DNA of 64,000 nucleotides from Glaciecola sp. 33A (GCF_002836745.1 NZ_PJAR01000044.1:434001-498000), one strand, 5' to 3'; positions 24,555 through 34,663 are shown, counted from the first letter of the stretch. Notes: generated by a model not told the origin, from the sequence alone. Translations and numbers: made by a program.

Positions 24555-27098
24555 ATGAAAGTTCACTGCTCATTAGTCAAACAAACACTCACCGTTGCTG
24601 CTGTTGCTATTGGGCTGACTGGCTGTGGAGGCGGCGGTGATAAATTTGAAGTTATTAAGCCCGCGCCACTAGCACCTCGACCGCCGGTGGTTGCGCCGCC
24701 AATACTCCCTGCATTTGGTTCGGACGGTGTACTGCAAGCCAACATTCGGTGGACAGATTATGGTGTGCCACATGTGACGGCGGATAATCTGGAAAGCATG
24801 TCTTTTGGCGTTGGTTATGCGTTCGCGCAGGATAATTTATGTATCTTGGCCGACCAAATTATTAAATATAACTCCGAACGTTCAAAATATTTGGGGCCAG
24901 ACCGAAATCCGGGCACTGGTGACTCAGCGCATTTAATTAATGATTTTGGATTTTTAACTCTGGGGATCCGAGAGCTAGCAGAACAAAATTTAGCCACATT
25001 AAGCGCAAATAGTCGTGCAATGTTAAGCGGCTACACGAAAGGCTTTAACCGATATTTAAATGAGACTGGCGCAGCAAATATCGATCCTAGTTGCGCAAAT
25101 CAACCTTGGGTGCAAGATATAGACAGCACAGATTTGTTAACCTACTCAATGGGTGTTGCATTGTTACCTGGTGCAGCCAATTTCCTCGGTCCAATGTTTA
25201 TTGCTGCTCCTCCTGGAGAAAATCCATTTCCAACTCCAGTTGCTGCTGCGCCTGGGATGTCTCTTGAGCAAGAGCTTCCGTTTAAGATTGAGCCTACTAT
25301 TGCTACACCAGAAAGAAACCCTCTCGACATGGGCTCAAATGGATGGGGCCTTGGCTCCGATAAGACCGAAAATGGCATGGGAATGGTGCTTGGTAATCCT
25401 CATTTTCCGCACACAGGTAACCTACGGTTTTGGCAATTTCACACGACCATTCCAGGCTACTTAAACGTAATGGGAGGCTCGCTTATGGGCTTGCCGGGTG
25501 CGGTTAATATAGGTTTCAATGAAAACGTAGCGTGGACCCATACATTCTCTACTGCAGAACATTTTGTGGTGTACCAACTTCAGTTAGACGCGACGGATGC
25601 AACTAACTTAACTCATTCTGTGGATGGTAGTAAAAGGACGATTTATAAAAAAGAGTTGATGATTGATGTTGCCGTGGCGCCGGGGCAAACCATTAAGTTG
25701 AAGAAAAACACCTACACCACTAATTATGGCCCAATGATTGTCGTGCCTGGTAATTTTGAGTGGGGAGCGGGCGGTTCTGCGTTCGCTATTAAAGATGCTA
25801 ATTTACCAAATTATGATGTACTTGATCACTGGCTAGCAATGAATTTGGCCACCGATATGACTGAATTTAAACAAGCATTTAAAGACTATGATGGGGTTAT
25901 TTTTAATAACACTATGGCGGCGTCTAAATCCGGTGAAGTCTTCTACATTGATGACTCAACAGTGCCGGGATTGACTGCAACAGCGTTGAATGCACTAGCA
26001 ACTAATCCAGCACTGATCCAAATAAAACAAGTAGCAGGTTTCACTGTACTACCAGGTTTTACAAGTGCATTTGATTTCAATGCACCAGTGCCGTATGCAA
26101 ACGCGCCGAAATACGAAGGTACAGACTATGTGCAAAATTCAAATGACAGTTTTTGGTTAACTAACTTTGAAAATCCAATTACAGGGGTATCACCGTTATA
26201 TGGTCAGGTCGGGAATGAGCAGTCATTACGCTCGAGAATGGCGCACAAACTCCTTGCCAATGCATCTGGTTCTGACGGCAAATTTAATATGGTGGAAGTG
26301 GAGGAGGCCTTACTGAGTAATCGAAATTATCTGAGTGAAGCTATTCTTCCTGAGCTGCTATCTATCTGCCAAGCAAACCGAGAAAATGATATTGATGTTA
26401 GCGGTCGTACGATTAATTTAGGTGAGGGTTGTGATGCATTAACAGTTTGGGACTCAACGATGAATATCGACAGTGTCGGTGCTCATGTATTTAGAGAGTT
26501 TGCTTTTCAATTTAGACGTAATCCACAATGGGCGGTAGCCTATGATGTGAGCGATGTGCTGAATACACCAAGAGGTTTGGTGGATAATTCAGTCACAGTA
26601 ATGCAATTAGCTACCGCAGTCGATAAAATCGAACGCGCTGGAATTGCCTTAGATGCTACGCTGGGTGAAGTGCAGTTTGTTGAGAAAAGCACGGCTGCAG
26701 GCTTGCCCAGTGGAGAACGTTTACCGTGGGGTGGTGCAAATAACGTGGAGGGTGGTTTTAATGTATTTAGTACAAGCACATCAAATAATGGCACTGAGCT
26801 TCCTCGTCACACTTATCCTGCGATGGACAATAGCTCAATATTGAGTGCCGATGCTCAGGGTTATCATATTACGTCTGGCAGTAGCTGGATTTTTATAGCT
26901 AATTTCACTGAAGACGGCCCTGTTGCCAGAGGTTTGCTGACCTATTCGCAATCACATAATCCTGGATCGGAGCAATCTGACGACCAAACTAAACTGTATT
27001 CTTTGCAACCTCAGTTACGTCCTTTATACTTCACTGAGGCTGATATTGCCGCGAATTTGGTTAAAGAAGTCAACATAACAAGTGCCGTTCAGGAATAA
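24555..27098 (+). CDS. Penicillin-acylase family (Ntn hydrolase) lipoprotein
   Basis: An N-terminal-nucleophile amidohydrolase of the penicillin amidase family, which includes acyl-homoserine-lactone acylases. The precursor is normally cut autocatalytically before a Ser that becomes the nucleophile; here MGSNGWGLG places it at Ser261, after an alpha chain (VPHVTADNLESM, YAFAQDNLCILAD) and a linker. The beta chain begins SNGWGLGSDKT and contains GNPHFP. The lipobox LTGC (Cys24) and GGGG show it is a lipoprotein, while most relatives are soluble periplasmic proteins. At 847 residues it is in the family range. Ribosome site weak. Whether it degrades quorum signals, lactams or other amides cannot be told. 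Confidence 0.88.
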   Translation: MKVHCSLVKQTLTVAAVAIGLTGCGGGGDKFEVIKPAPLAPRPPVVAPPILPAFGSDGVLQANIRWTDYGVPHVTADNLESMSFGVGYAFAQDNLCILADQIIKYNSERSKYLGPDRNPGTGDSAHLINDFGFLTLGIRELAEQNLATLSANSRAMLSGYTKGFNRYLNETGAANIDPSCANQPWVQDIDSTDLLTYSMGVALLPGAANFLGPMFIAAPPGENPFPTPVAAAPGMSLEQELPFKIEPTIATPERNPLDMGSNGWGLGSDKTENGMGMVLGNPHFPHTGNLRFWQFHTTIPGYLNVMGGSLMGLPGAVNIGFNENVAWTHTFSTAEHFVVYQLQLDATDATNLTHSVDGSKRTIYKKELMIDVAVAPGQTIKLKKNTYTTNYGPMIVVPGNFEWGAGGSAFAIKDANLPNYDVLDHWLAMNLATDMTEFKQAFKDYDGVIFNNTMAASKSGEVFYIDDSTVPGLTATALNALATNPALIQIKQVAGFTVLPGFTSAFDFNAPVPYANAPKYEGTDYVQNSNDSFWLTNFENPITGVSPLYGQVGNEQSLRSRMAHKLLANASGSDGKFNMVEVEEALLSNRNYLSEAILPELLSICQANRENDIDVSGRTINLGEGCDALTVWDSTMNIDSVGAHVFREFAFQFRRNPQWAVAYDVSDVLNTPRGLVDNSVTVMQLATAVDKIERAGIALDATLGEVQFVEKSTAAGLPSGERLPWGGANNVEGGFNVFSTSTSNNGTELPRHTYPAMDNSSILSADAQGYHITSGSSWIFIANFTEDGPVARGLLTYSQSHNPGSEQSDDQTKLYSLQPQLRPLYFTEADIAANLVKEVNITSAVQE

Positions 27099-27186
27099 TT
27101 AGATGAAATCTGTCTTTAATTTGAATTTGCATCGGATTTATATGGTATAAATTCACCCACTGTAAGATGATGTAAAAACATGTAAC

Positions 27187-27221
27187 AAAATAAATAAAGG
27201 GCCTTCGGGCCCTTTTATTTT
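27187..27221. terminator. UUCG-loop terminator between acylase and sohB
   Basis: AAAGGGCC, loop TTCG, GGCCCTTTT, embedded in AAATAA and TTATTTT flanks. The UUCG tetraloop makes the hairpin very stable, and the A/T tracts allow use in either direction. Confidence 0.88.
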
Positions 27222-27272
27222 GTGTTTTTGGCCCAACATAGCTTTTGTAAATTCAGTAAAAAGGAATGCAAT

Positions 27273-28301
27273 TTGGAATTTTTATTTGTATATGGTTTGT
27301 TTTTAGCGAAAGCAATCACCATCGTTGTTGCGGTAGTCGTCGTTGTTGGTTTCATAATCGGCGTGGCTGTCAAACAGAAGCAATCAAGCGCAAGCGGTAA
27401 CCTTGAATTTGAATCTTTGTCAGAACACTTTGACGATATCAAAAGCCAAGCTCAACACGTTCTTTTAGACAAAGACGAGTTGAAGAAGTTTGAGAAAGAA
27501 GAAAAGCAAAAACAAAAAAAGAAATCATCAAAAAAAGACGAAGACAAGAAGAATAATATGTTCGTCTTGCATTTTAATGGTTCGATGAATGCGCAAGAAG
27601 TCGAACAATTACGCGAAGAGATCACAGCTATACTTTGTGTCGCAACAAAAGATGACGAAGTGTTAGTTAATGTTGAAAGTGGTGGCGGGGTTGTTCACGG
27701 TTATGGACTCGGAGCGTCACAACTACAGCGTATTAAAGACAAACAAATTAAGTTAACTGTTAGTGTTGATAAAGTGGCTGCAAGCGGCGGATATATGATG
27801 GCTTGTGTTGCAGACCACATTATTAGTGCTCCTTTTGCTATCATTGGTTCGATTGGTGTTATTGCCCAACTGCCTAATTTCAATAAAGTACTAAAGAAAA
27901 ATGATATTGAATTTGAACAACATACGGCAGGTGACTTCAAGCGCACCTTAACTATGTTCGGTGAGAATACAGATGAAGGCCGCAATAAATTCAAGGAAGA
28001 AATTGAAGACGTGCATGTCATGTTTAAAGGTTTTGTTAAACAACATCGTCCAGAGCTGGATATTGATAAAGTGGCTACGGGTGAATATTGGTATGGTCAG
28101 CGCGCAAAAGAATTAAATTTAGTTGATGAATTGAAAACATCAGATGACTTTTTAATGGATGCAAACAACACGTATAGATTGTTTCACATAAAATATGCGA
28201 CCAAGAAAACACTTGCTCAAAAGTTAGGTTTTTCAGCATATCAAGCTATCGAACAAACATTTATGCGCTTGGTTGATGCTGGAAACAAGTTATACCGTTA
28301 G
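27273..28301 (+). CDS. sohB: Protease SohB, signal-peptide-peptidase family
   Basis: An inner-membrane serine protease of the S49 family, related to SppA; in E. coli an extra copy suppresses loss of DegP. It has an N-terminal membrane helix (VYGLFLAKAITIVVAVVVVV), a charged Lys/Glu linker (residues about 70-105), and the protease domain with the catalytic Ser in VAASGGYMMA and the Lys in GDFKRTLTMFGENT. I place the start at TTG 27273: AAGGA lies 7 bases upstream and LEFLFVYGLFLAK matches the family N-terminus, while the earlier frame has none of these. The product is 342 residues, near the E. coli size of 349. Confidence 0.92.
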   Translation: MEFLFVYGLFLAKAITIVVAVVVVVGFIIGVAVKQKQSSASGNLEFESLSEHFDDIKSQAQHVLLDKDELKKFEKEEKQKQKKKSSKKDEDKKNNMFVLHFNGSMNAQEVEQLREEITAILCVATKDDEVLVNVESGGGVVHGYGLGASQLQRIKDKQIKLTVSVDKVAASGGYMMACVADHIISAPFAIIGSIGVIAQLPNFNKVLKKNDIEFEQHTAGDFKRTLTMFGENTDEGRNKFKEEIEDVHVMFKGFVKQHRPELDIDKVATGEYWYGQRAKELNLVDELKTSDDFLMDANNTYRLFHIKYATKKTLAQKLGFSAYQAIEQTFMRLVDAGNKLYR

Positions 28302-28324
28302 TGTAAAATTAAACGACACACAAT

Positions 28325-28349
28325 AAAAAAGCGGCTATGCCGCTTTTTT
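28325..28349. terminator. Terminator of sohB
   Basis: AAAAAAGCGGC, loop TAT, GCCGCTTTTTT: 11 perfect pairs with a T tract. It lies between convergent sohB and the minus-strand gene at 28396 and can serve both. Confidence 0.9.
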
Positions 28350-28395
28350 AATTAGTATGTTGACGATAACTTACCTTCAACAAAACTTAATATTG

Positions 28396-28743
28396 CTACC
28401 TAGGCGCTTTTGCGCCCGGATTGATTTCCTGGATTTGCTTGGTATAAAAATCCTTTACTGAAAAGCTAGAGCTTGTCTTTTTGCTCTTGGCCGTTGCTTT
28501 AGCAGGCGCTTTTGGTTTCTCTGTTTTAGCTTCCTTACCCGGCTTTTCTACTTTCTGTTCTTTGGGAGTAGGCGCTGCGCCCATGCTATCAGCCATTTCT
28601 TCTAGTTGTGCTAAACGGATGTTTTTACCGCCGTCTACAGTGTACCAACCACCTTTTGCTTCAATTACTGGTGCTTTCCCATTAGCTGCTTCGTAAGCGG
28701 CTGTGAATTTTGCTAAGACGCTGTCTTTATCTAATTTGCTCAT
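28396..28743 (-). CDS. Small protein of unknown function with Lys/Pro/Ala-rich tail
   Basis: A 115-residue cytoplasmic protein. The N-terminal half (residues 1-53) looks folded: VLAKFTAAYEAANGKAP, then GGWYTVDGGKNIRLAQLEEM. The C-terminal half is a Lys/Pro/Ala-rich stretch (KPGKEAKTEKPKAPAKATAK) followed by SSFSVKDFYTKQIQEINPG. A basic flexible tail suggests nucleic-acid binding or tethering, but this is only a guess. The start is ATG 28743 with AAGAAC upstream. No family recognised. It shares the terminator at 28325 with sohB. Confidence 0.7.
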   Translation of the reverse strand: MSKLDKDSVLAKFTAAYEAANGKAPVIEAKGGWYTVDGGKNIRLAQLEEMADSMGAAPTPKEQKVEKPGKEAKTEKPKAPAKATAKSKKTSSSFSVKDFYTKQIQEINPGAKAPR

Positions 28744-28833
28744 ACGTTCTTATGAACCCTTTTTATAATAGTAATGTTAATATACCTTCTTTATTTCAAA
28801 TGTCTAATTTGAGTGATTTGGAGCTGTATTTTT

Positions 28834-29592
28834 GTGAGAAGACATGAACTTATTAGATTAATTGACGATTTGCTACTGCCAAATACAGTTAATGACTATT
28901 GTCCAAATGGACTACAAGTGGAAGGGACTGACGAAATTAGCAAAGTAATTACGGGCGTTACAGCATCCCAAGCATTGATTGATGAAGCAATAAAACGCAA
29001 AGCCAATTGCATTTTAGTGCATCATGGTTATTTTTGGAAAGGCGAGTCACAGCCGATTACGGGTATTAAAATGCGCCGAATTAAATCACTTTTAATGCAC
29101 GATATTAATTTGTTAGCGTATCATCTGCCTATTGATATACACCCAACCCTTGGCAATAACGCACAATTAGGTAATTTATTGAACGTGAGTGATATTCAGT
29201 CGCATCCCACAGTGAAACCAAGTGGCATTGTAATGTCAGGAGAGCTTGCGTTGGAGACCGGTGCGACCACCTTTCAAAAACAAATTGCGACCGCGCTAAA
29301 TCGAGAAATACTGCATGTGAGTGGTCGCTCCAATAAACCGATTAAGCGAGTCGCATGGTGCACTGGCGGGGGACAAGGTTATATCGATGCTTGTGCAGAA
29401 TTAGGTGTTGATGCGTTTATTTCTGGGGAAATATCAGAGCAAACTACGCATAGTGCGAGAGAGCTCGATATTCACTATTTTGCGGCGGGTCATCATGCGA
29501 CTGAACGCTATGGTGTTAAAGCAATAGGTGAGTATTTAAATACACTACCGGACATTGAGGTTGAGTTTGTTGATATTCATAATCCGGCATAA
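28834..29592 (+). CDS. Nif3-like dinuclear metal-centre protein (YbgI family)
   Basis: A hexameric toroidal protein with a two-metal site, of the NIF3/YbgI (DUF34) family; the biochemical role is unsettled. I chose GTG 28834, giving RRHELIRLIDDLLLP, which aligns with the N-terminus of E. coli YbgI; an upstream in-frame TTG at 28813 adds seven unconserved residues. Metal ligands are seen in VHHGYFWKG (His-His) and GHHATERYG. The family motif DYCPNGLQVEG is present. It is 252 residues, the normal length. GGAG lies about 12 bases upstream. It is the first of two genes before cmoM, with a 131-base gap. Confidence 0.9.
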   Translation: MRRHELIRLIDDLLLPNTVNDYCPNGLQVEGTDEISKVITGVTASQALIDEAIKRKANCILVHHGYFWKGESQPITGIKMRRIKSLLMHDINLLAYHLPIDIHPTLGNNAQLGNLLNVSDIQSHPTVKPSGIVMSGELALETGATTFQKQIATALNREILHVSGRSNKPIKRVAWCTGGGQGYIDACAELGVDAFISGEISEQTTHSARELDIHYFAAGHHATERYGVKAIGEYLNTLPDIEVEFVDIHNPA

Positions 29593-29723
29593 TGGTTGTT
29601 TTCAGATCGGTATTTCGCATTAACACGTAATTCGTTGTTAGGGCTTGATAAATCGATGTAAGAATGGGGTCAACGTAAATTGTATAAAAATTTTATTAAG
29701 ACATTAGGTGTTCACGATAAAAC

Positions 29724-30500
29724 ATGAAAGATAGAAAAGTAGTTACGCCGACAGACACATTTTTTAACGGTATTGCGAATAAGTTTGACAACAATATCTA
29801 TGGCACCAGCAAAGGGCGTTTGCGTCATCAGATGTTACTGCATTATTTATCTGCGTTAATTCATTCACCGCAGAATTTAGCTGTTTTAGATGCTGGCGGT
29901 GGAACAGGTATGATGTCATTAGAATTTGCGCAAGCGGGTCACCAAGTCACCTTATGCGATGGATCAGAAGAGGTGCTCGATATTGCAAAACAACGTCTAG
30001 CTGGCGCAACGAATATATGTGTTGAACAAACAGATATATTGTCACTTGACTATCCGCAACAATTCGACGTTGTTCTTTGTCATGCAGTGCTTGAATGGTT
30101 ACAAGAGCCACTAGTGATTATTGACAAGTTATTTACTCAATTGCGCCAAGGTGGTCGATTATCTTTGAGTTTCTTTAATCGCGATGCCGCTTTGTTCAAT
30201 AATGCTATTTGGGGAAATTTTGATTATATTGAGGCCGGATTGAAAGCCCGCAATCAAGTTAGATTAAATCCACACAATGCGCAACACCCAAGTGAAATTC
30301 TGCACTATATTAAGCATAAATATCCTACTTATACAATCGAGCATAAAGCAGGGATAAGGTGCTTTCACGATTACTTACAAGACCGTAGTAAGCAAATTGA
30401 TGAGTATGACAAAATACTTGCATTAGAGATCAAATATGGGGCAACCGAACCCTACATGTGGCTCGGTAAGTATTTCCATTTAATCATTAAGAAAGACTAA
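29724..30500 (+). CDS. cmoM: tRNA 5-carboxymethoxyuridine methyltransferase
   Basis: The AdoMet-dependent enzyme that methylates cmo5U34 to mcmo5U in certain tRNAs; in E. coli formerly called SmtA. The sequence follows E. coli CmoM closely: FDNNIYGTSKGRLR, VLDAGGGTGMMSLEFA (AdoMet motif I), LCHAVLEWLQEP, GNFDYIEAGL and EPYMWLGKYFHL. It is 258 residues, the usual size. It follows the Nif3-like gene by 131 bases. The end lies close to the convergent glutathione peroxidase, with no strong terminator seen. Confidence 0.93.
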   Translation: MKDRKVVTPTDTFFNGIANKFDNNIYGTSKGRLRHQMLLHYLSALIHSPQNLAVLDAGGGTGMMSLEFAQAGHQVTLCDGSEEVLDIAKQRLAGATNICVEQTDILSLDYPQQFDVVLCHAVLEWLQEPLVIIDKLFTQLRQGGRLSLSFFNRDAALFNNAIWGNFDYIEAGLKARNQVRLNPHNAQHPSEILHYIKHKYPTYTIEHKAGIRCFHDYLQDRSKQIDEYDKILALEIKYGATEPYMWLGKYFHLIIKKD

Positions 30501-30522
30501 TGCAGTAATGCCGGGGTGTAAA

Positions 30523-31011
30523 TTACGCTTTTAATGCGGCAGTGATGTCAGCTTCCATCTGTTCGGGTGTGGTAGTGGGACTGTAGCGTTTAATAACGTC
30601 ACCTTGTTTGTTAACCAAAAACTTAGTGAAATTCCATTTAATTCGTTTACTCCCTAAAACACCCGGTGCAGCATCCTTTAAAAGTTTATAAATAGGTGCT
30701 GCGTTGTCACCGTTGACCTCTACTTTTTTCGAAAGGGGGAAAGATAGATTGAATCGCATCTCGCAAAATTGTGCAATATCGCTATCTGATCCAGGCTCTT
30801 GATGACCAAATTGGTCGCAAGGGAAGCCAATAACTTCAAGCCCACTATTTTTGTGTGTTTTATACAGAGCTTCTAAACCGTCATATTGCGGCGTAAACCC
30901 ACATTTGCTTGCAGTGTTAACAATTAGTACCACTTTGCCTTCATATTGCTTCAGTGGGACTGTATTGCCATTGTTAGCAACGTAATCTAAGTCATAGAAC
31001 GTGTTGGACAT
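30523..31011 (-). CDS. Glutathione/thioredoxin peroxidase
   Basis: A 162-residue peroxidase of the GPx family, which reduces peroxides, in bacteria mostly with thioredoxin. It has the peroxidatic Cys37 in NTASKCGFTPQY, the tetrad Gln region FPCDQFGHQEPG, a Cys83 in QFCEMRFNLSFP at the usual place of the resolving cysteine, and the Trp/Asn segment IKWNFTKFL. All catalytic residues are present. No signal peptide, so it is cytoplasmic. The start is ATG 31011, with AGAATAAC upstream. It is convergent with cmoM. E. coli BtuE is the nearest well-known relative. Confidence 0.92.
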   Translation of the reverse strand: MSNTFYDLDYVANNGNTVPLKQYEGKVVLIVNTASKCGFTPQYDGLEALYKTHKNSGLEVIGFPCDQFGHQEPGSDSDIAQFCEMRFNLSFPLSKKVEVNGDNAAPIYKLLKDAAPGVLGSKRIKWNFTKFLVNKQGDVIKRYSPTTTPEQMEADITAALKA

Positions 31012-31146
31012 GTTATTCTCTTCATTAAGTCGTTGACGTAGTGTAACAGCGAGCCAACAATAGTCAGCAATTTAGCGTTAAAATAATGAAAATTTTATAA
31101 TTAATTGTAAAAGTAACAAGGCGACAGGGTCACATGAGATATTTTT

Positions 31147-32805
31147 CTAGGCAACGTCTTCAGACATATGTTCTTCATAATCAGACATCCGATAGGCTTC
31201 AGGAAATTCATTTATCTTTTTCCTAATCAAGTTATAACGTTTTTTGTTGGATTCAGATAGGCGCTTGTCTTTCAGTTCGTCTACCAGCACTAAGGTTTTT
31301 TGATCTTTATACTCAGCCTTTTTAATGTCGCTTAAACACTGTAATAAATTAAGCGTAAAAGCAGGAACGCTTGAGTCTAATTGACGTGCTTTATAAAATA
31401 GTTCAATAGCGTCGTTAAGTTGATTACCGAGGTAGAGAACCATCCCTTGATCGTTAACGCGTTTCGCCTTTTCTTCTGATAGACCCAATGACTTTTCTGT
31501 TTCTAGCATAAGACTACCGGCTAATATTTGATCAATTTGATCATCTTTAGCCGATAGTTTGCGGTCTACTTCGTTCCAAACTTCACGTGCTTTATCTTCT
31601 TTACCCAAGCCAAACCAGACTTTAATTGCATCTACCATGGTCGTTAGTTTTGCGTTTTTCGCATCGCCGACGGTTTTGTCTAAAATAATGCGTTCCGCTT
31701 TTTGTTTATCGCCTTCCAATAAACTTGCAAGAGCAAGCATAAAGTCACGTTGATGTTGCGTTTGGTTATCAAGAATACTTCTACTCGCATTGCCAATTAA
31801 GCATTTCGCCGCATGTAGCTTTGGAGCTCGCTCGTTCATTACAGAATTTTCAGCCAGTTGTAAGTGATATCGAGCGAGTTCAATAGTGTACTCGTCAAAG
31901 CGTTCTTTAACGGTAAAATTACTTTGTCGTTTTTTTTCTAATAGCTTAATCGCTTCTTCACTCCGGCCTTGCATTTTGTAGGCGAGCACTTTTAGCTTGG
32001 TAGCTGGAATGGTGAGGTCATTTTCCTTAATATTATCCAGAATTTTTTCTGCCAAATCATAATTTTCTTTGCCAATTTCAACACACGCCATCCATTCATA
32101 GGCCTTGTCTTTAGTTAATTGGTCGCTAATTAAGCTATCTAGCATGTTTTGGCAATGACGCCATTGTCCAGATAAAAACTCACTTTTAATTAATCCCCAA
32201 TGCGCCCAGAGCACATTAGATGAACGTTCTAATATATTGCGGTAAAGTGCGACTGCATCAGTGTAGCGTTGTTCACTAATCAGTAAACGCCCTTTAAGTT
32301 TAATAAAGTCGGCGCGCGCGCGCTTGCTCAAACTGCCTTGCAATGAGTCATCCACAAACTTGAGTGCTTTTTCCGGCTGTTCGTTATCTAGATATTCAAG
32401 TGCAGGTTTTATTTTTGAACGAATGCTTAGGTAATGATTCATCGACGTGTGCAATGTTTTTATGGTGTAAGGTTTGATAATCAGGATATCAGGGTGAATA
32501 TCTAGGATTTGACTAATTGTTTGTGGCAAGCGATCCGATGTTAAAAACACAATACCGGTTGAAGGTTTAATCAGCTTCGCTTCTGTCAGATACTGTATCC
32601 ATTCGACACCATTTTTGTTTTGACCTAAATGGAAGTCGATAACAACAACATCAAAGTTCATCGTTCTTAAGCCATTCCTTAACTCTTTGCCGTTGGTATA
32701 ACTCGCAATATCAAACTCGCCCATAGACAACAGATTGCTGCGCAGATTTAGCCGAGCAGTTGTGTTGTCTTCGACGATTGCGATTTTGATTTTCTGCTTC
32801 ATCAC
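31147..32805 (-). CDS. Response regulator with TPR-like output domain
   Basis: A 552-residue cytoplasmic protein. Residues about 5-125 form a CheY-type receiver with the acidic pair Glu12-Asp13, the phosphoacceptor Asp57 in VVVIDFHLG, Ser/Thr at 89-90 and Lys111 in IIKPYT. The rest is helical with tetratricopeptide-like repeats (ALEYLDNEQPEKALKFVDDS, YTDAVALYRNILERSSNVLW, GNQLNDAIELFYKARQLDS). Proteins with this plan occur in Alteromonadales and Vibrionales, and their targets are not known. No DNA-binding domain is present. The TPR part is likely to bind a protein partner upon phosphorylation. No kinase is adjacent. It lies divergent to mmsA. Confidence 0.88.
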   Translation of the reverse strand: MMKQKIKIAIVEDNTTARLNLRSNLLSMGEFDIASYTNGKELRNGLRTMNFDVVVIDFHLGQNKNGVEWIQYLTEAKLIKPSTGIVFLTSDRLPQTISQILDIHPDILIIKPYTIKTLHTSMNHYLSIRSKIKPALEYLDNEQPEKALKFVDDSLQGSLSKRARADFIKLKGRLLISEQRYTDAVALYRNILERSSNVLWAHWGLIKSEFLSGQWRHCQNMLDSLISDQLTKDKAYEWMACVEIGKENYDLAEKILDNIKENDLTIPATKLKVLAYKMQGRSEEAIKLLEKKRQSNFTVKERFDEYTIELARYHLQLAENSVMNERAPKLHAAKCLIGNASRSILDNQTQHQRDFMLALASLLEGDKQKAERIILDKTVGDAKNAKLTTMVDAIKVWFGLGKEDKAREVWNEVDRKLSAKDDQIDQILAGSLMLETEKSLGLSEEKAKRVNDQGMVLYLGNQLNDAIELFYKARQLDSSVPAFTLNLLQCLSDIKKAEYKDQKTLVLVDELKDKRLSESNKKRYNLIRKKINEFPEAYRMSDYEEHMSEDVA

Positions 32806-32994
32806 ATCAACTTCCTATTTGTATCATTGTTGACAGTCTATCAATTGATGCTCCAAGTTGAACGAAATTTGTGCTGTTTTTGGGTATGCACCAAAATACA
32901 TAGGTCTATCGATCCTAATCAATTAGTCGTCAGACAGCCGTTCCATAACAATAATTTCACAATAATTTCACAAAAAATAAGTGGCTCGTCTATA

Positions 32995-33024
32995 CTTGAC
33001 GTTTACGTAATGGTAAAGTCGAAT
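32995..33024 (+). promoter_or_regulatory. Promoter of the valine-degradation operon with MerR/LiuR-like palindrome
   Basis: -35 TTGACG (32996-33001) and -10-like TCGAAT (33019-33024), spaced 17. Between and over them lies an imperfect palindrome, CTTGAC, GT, TTACGTAA, TG, GTAAAG (32995-33018), centred on TTACGTAA. MerR-type regulators bind in the spacer; LiuR, a MerR-type regulator, controls branched-chain amino-acid degradation in this order. The identification as LiuR site is inference. Confidence 0.5.
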
Positions 33025-33069
33025 TACTGAAACGGCACACTCACTGTTTAAATCATCCTAAGGTCTACT

Positions 33070-34560
33070 ATGAACAAGATTGCTCAATTAATTGATGGAC
33101 AATTTGTCCAGTCTACAACTACTGATTTTATTGAAGTGACAAATCCGGCGAACAACCAAGTTATTGCGCATGCACCTTGCGCAACGGTTGCTGAAATGGA
33201 ACAAGCGGTAAGTGCAGCAACCACCGCTTTTAAAACGTGGAAAAAGATACCCGTGCCTGAACGTGCGCGTCTGATGATGCGTTATCAGCATTTACTGAAA
33301 GAAAATCATGATGAAATAGCAACTATTCTTGCACAAGAAACGGGTAAAACCTTTGCTGATGCTAAGGGCGACGTTTGGCGCGGAATTGAAGTGGTTGAGC
33401 AAGCGGCCAATATTTGTTCCATGATGATGGGAGAGACTGTTGAGAATGTTGCTACAAATATTGACACCTATAGTATGATCCAACCGTTGGGTGTTTGTTT
33501 GGGTATCACACCCTTCAATTTTCCAGCCATGATCCCACTGTGGATGTTTCCAATGGCAATTGCATGCGGTAATACATTCATTTTGAAGCCCTCAGAACAA
33601 GATCCTAATACACCCATGAAATTAGCGGAACTTTTTATGGAAGCTGGTGCCCCTAAAGGCTTGTTAAACGTGCTGCATGGCGGCAAAGACCAAGTTAATT
33701 ATTTGCTCGAACATGACGCCATACAGGCTGTCTCGTTTGTCGGTAGTGTGCCGGTTGGTCAGCATATTTATAAAACAGCAACGGACAACATGAAACGTGC
33801 GCAATGTTTTGCTGGTGCCAAAAATCATTCCGTGATTATGCCTGATTCCAATAAAGAGTTTGTGTTGAATAATTTAGTCGGTGCAAGTGTTGGTGCAGCT
33901 GGACAACGTTGTATGGCAATTTCAGTTGCGGTATTTGTTGGTGACACTGTCGATTGGATCCCTGAATTAGCGAAAAAGATAGCTGACGTTAAACCAGGAC
34001 TTTGGAACGACAAAGACGCAGGCTACGGACCACTAATAAGCCCGCAGGCGAAAGCCAAAGTATTGGCAATGATAGCAGAGGGAAAACAACAAGGCGCAAC
34101 CTGTCTGGTTGACGGTTCTGGTTTTACCTTGGAAGGATATGAAAACGGTAACTGGATTGGTCCCACTGTGTTTTCTGATGTAACCGCTGAGATGAGTATT
34201 TATCAACAAGAAATTTTTGGTCCAGTGTTATGTTGCATGGTCGTCAACACACTTGAAGAGGCTATTGCGCTGGTGAATGCTAATCCATTCGGCAACGGTA
34301 CATCTATATTTACGGCTAGCGGCGCTGCTGCACGCAAATATCAAAGCGAAATAGAGGTAGGGCAGGTGGGCATTAATGTGCCTATTCCAGTGCCACTGCC
34401 ATTTTTCTCATTTACCGGCTGGAAAAATTCGTTTTATGGTGATTTACATGCGTATGGTAAACAGGGCGTGCGCTTTTACACAGAAACAAAAACAATTACC
34501 GCTCGCTGGTTGGATGACGACATTCCTTCAGGTCCAAATATGACTATTGAGTTAAAGTAA
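33070..34560 (+). CDS. mmsA: CoA-acylating methylmalonate-semialdehyde dehydrogenase
   Basis: Last step of valine degradation: methylmalonate semialdehyde plus CoA and NAD to propionyl-CoA, CO2 and NADH. A 496-residue aldehyde dehydrogenase with the subgroup signature [17 protein letters not shown], the catalytic Cys281 in GQRCMAIS, and the ending [20 protein letters not shown] typical of MmsA. It is the first gene of a four-gene operon with acyl-CoA dehydrogenase, hydroxyisobutyryl-CoA hydrolase and mmsB. The ribosome site is AAGGTC. The promoter with a MerR-type palindrome lies 46 to 75 bases upstream. Confidence 0.96.
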   Translation: MNKIAQLIDGQFVQSTTTDFIEVTNPANNQVIAHAPCATVAEMEQAVSAATTAFKTWKKIPVPERARLMMRYQHLLKENHDEIATILAQETGKTFADAKGDVWRGIEVVEQAANICSMMMGETVENVATNIDTYSMIQPLGVCLGITPFNFPAMIPLWMFPMAIACGNTFILKPSEQDPNTPMKLAELFMEAGAPKGLLNVLHGGKDQVNYLLEHDAIQAVSFVGSVPVGQHIYKTATDNMKRAQCFAGAKNHSVIMPDSNKEFVLNNLVGASVGAAGQRCMAISVAVFVGDTVDWIPELAKKIADVKPGLWNDKDAGYGPLISPQAKAKVLAMIAEGKQQGATCLVDGSGFTLEGYENGNWIGPTVFSDVTAEMSIYQQEIFGPVLCCMVVNTLEEAIALVNANPFGNGTSIFTASGAAARKYQSEIEVGQVGINVPIPVPLPFFSFTGWKNSFYGDLHAYGKQGVRFYTETKTITARWLDDDIPSGPNMTIELK

Positions 34561-34663
34561 TAGCATATCATTTAACACGGTATTGCTTGACCCAGTAATA
34601 GCGTGTTAATCCGCTTCTCAGCCTAGCTGTTGACGAAGAGTGATTAAAAAGAGCGAGTAACAT

